In this document: positions 63,034 to 64,000 of the stretch, one piece after another
Layout of the letters: the number at the start of each line of letters is the position of its first letter
Numbering within the stretch: the stretch's first letter is position 1
NCBI GenBank assembly: GCA_035285585.1
Contig: JAYKGU010000293.1
Span: 21,681 to 85,680, forward strand
Direction of reading: 5' to 3'
Length of the DNA: 64,000 nt
DNA from: JAYKGU01 sp035285585
GTDB lineage: Bacteria; Cyanobacteriota; Cyanobacteriia; CAKZMO01
Program-made: the position numbers and the translations under genes
The notes under the pieces: generated by a model
The model's input: the letters and a program-made list of their open reading frames with translations, nothing else
What the model was told of the DNA's origin: nothing
The model's database searches: none

Positions 63034-63816
63034 ATGCAAGAGCCACTGATCGAGCTAAGGGGGGTCAGCAAGCGGTTTGGTTCCAATGTGGTGCTGGACA
63101 ACATCGACCTCACGATCTACCGGGGAGAAGCGATCGCCATCATCGGGCCATCCGGAACCGGGAAGTCTACCATTCTCCGCATCATCGCTGGACTGCTGCT
63201 GCCCGATGCGGGCGAAATCTACGTCCAGGGGGCAAAGCGCCAGGGCCTGATCGAAGACAAGCCCGACCCGGTAGGCATTGGTATGGTCTTTCAGCAGGCC
63301 GCCCTGTTTGACTCCCTAACGGTGGATGAAAATGTGGGCTTTTTGCTTTACGAGCATTCGCACTTACCCCGTTCCCGCGTTCGCGAATTGGTCAACCGCA
63401 GTCTTGACATGGTGGGCTTACCGGGCATTGGCGATCGCTACCCCGCAGAACTGTCCGGTGGGATGCGCAAACGGGTGAGTTTTGCCCGCGCCATCATCGC
63501 CAATCCAGAGAATCCGTCCGATGTCCCGGAGGTGCTGCTCTACGACGAGCCAACGGCTGGGCTAGACCCCATTGCTTCCACCGTGATTGAGGACCTGATC
63601 CGCAGCATTCAATGCCACGAGCGGGGCTGCGGCACCTATCTAATCGTTACCCATCAGGACAGCACTATCCGCCGCACTGCAGACCGCATCATCTTTATGT
63701 ACAAGGGGAAAATTCACTGGCAGGGCGGGGTTGCTGACATCGACACCACCGACCATCCTTTTGTGCGCCAGTTTTTCAGCGGGGCGATCGAGGGGCCGAT
63801 TCAGGTGATTGGTTAA
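63034..63816 (+). CDS. ABC transporter ATPase, MlaF/Ttg2A-like
   Basis: 260 residues. Walker A GPSGTGKST (near residue 39), the Mla-type GMVFQQAALFDSLTVDENV, signature LSGGMRKRV and Walker B VLLYDEPTAGLD. This is the ATPase of MCE-type lipid transporters that move phospholipids between membranes. The permease and MCE protein genes are not in the window to the right (only 184 bases remain). ATG at 63034. Confidence 0.9.
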   Translation: MQEPLIELRGVSKRFGSNVVLDNIDLTIYRGEAIAIIGPSGTGKSTILRIIAGLLLPDAGEIYVQGAKRQGLIEDKPDPVGIGMVFQQAALFDSLTVDENVGFLLYEHSHLPRSRVRELVNRSLDMVGLPGIGDRYPAELSGGMRKRVSFARAIIANPENPSDVPEVLLYDEPTAGLDPIASTVIEDLIRSIQCHERGCGTYLIVTHQDSTIRRTADRIIFMYKGKIHWQGGVADIDTTDHPFVRQFFSGAIEGPIQVIG

Positions 63817-63907
63817 GGCACAGCTCACTGCCATGGGCCAACCTGTTGCTCGCTCCACCCATCTCAATCTAAACACCTAAGTAGGTCAGCACAATGAAAT
63901 TCATGTC

Positions 63908-64000
63908 ATAGCCCTACGGGCTAAGATCTGAGTGTGGAACCCCCGCGTCGCGGGAGTTCCACACCTCTTGAATGTCCTAACGCGAAAGCGTAACGCCATA
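63908..64000 (+). repeat. Repeat family C, copy 3
   Basis: 93 bp ending exactly at the window edge. The same three hairpins as at 7029 and 51572. One long-stem position is changed (CGGGAG for CGGGGG), making a single mismatch. Confidence 0.85.

Overview
The window is cyanobacterial chromosome. The palindrome GCGATCGC (HIP1) recurs throughout, inside and between genes. The gene set also fits: ferredoxin-nitrite reductase (nirA), cyanobacterial nitrate reductase (narB) with an NrtP permease, a ferrochelatase carrying a chlorophyll-binding helix, menD for phylloquinone, a ModB-ModC fusion, and several cyanobacteria-only conserved proteins. The GC-rich sequence and many dispersed palindromic repeats suggest a filamentous, Leptolyngbya-like organism; that last step is inference.

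Layout. 1-7014: tail of a subtilisin-like protease, then a leftward run of sensor kinase, isochorismatase-fold hydrolase, sugar-type binding lipoprotein, double-ABC ATPase and permease. 7636-12822: two large surface or secreted proteins, one with a two-partner-secretion haemagglutinin N-terminus and one with RTX and Calx-beta domains. 13220-26643: pepA, an FkbM methyltransferase, menD, and a polysaccharide locus (two glycosyltransferases, Wzm/Wzt-type exporter, WbaP-type priming transferase, O-antigen ligase-like protein). 27084-31845: a LysR regulator, then molybdate uptake (modBC fusion, modA) divergent from a small ribbon-helix-helix plus Mop-domain protein.

32000-35565 is the accessory island and the most unusual part. 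It holds a ribbon-helix-helix protein, several MITE-like repeats, a structured RNA with a terminator just upstream of a truncated HNH-nuclease start (a possible HEARO/OMEGA relic), a promoter with iteron-like TTGTAGCA repeats, a 44-codon ORF, a 198-nt tRNA-like RNA with a 13-nt anticodon-position loop and about 120 extra nt, a tRNA-Gln(UUG)-like gene, a broken tRNA 5' half, and rtcB, the RNA-repair ligase. All of these from the promoter onward lie on the plus strand.

35669-47885: glgX, a Nudix hydrolase, and the leftward nitrate assimilation cluster nirA-nrtP-narB-NR-associated protein. Molybdate uptake nearby would supply the cofactor of NarB. A phosphoribulokinase-family paralogue, a DUF4126 membrane protein and tRNA-Arg(UCU) follow. 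48246-63816: mostly conserved cyanobacterial housekeeping or unknown genes (hemH, a tyrosine-recombinase-like protein, a Crp-family regulator, a DUF2325 protein, PPP phosphatase, DUF1995 protein, MidA-type methyltransferase, YvcK-like protein, an MlaF-like ATPase).

At least five families of short palindromic repeats (called A-E here) fill many intergenic gaps. In the gap before hemH three different families sit end to end.
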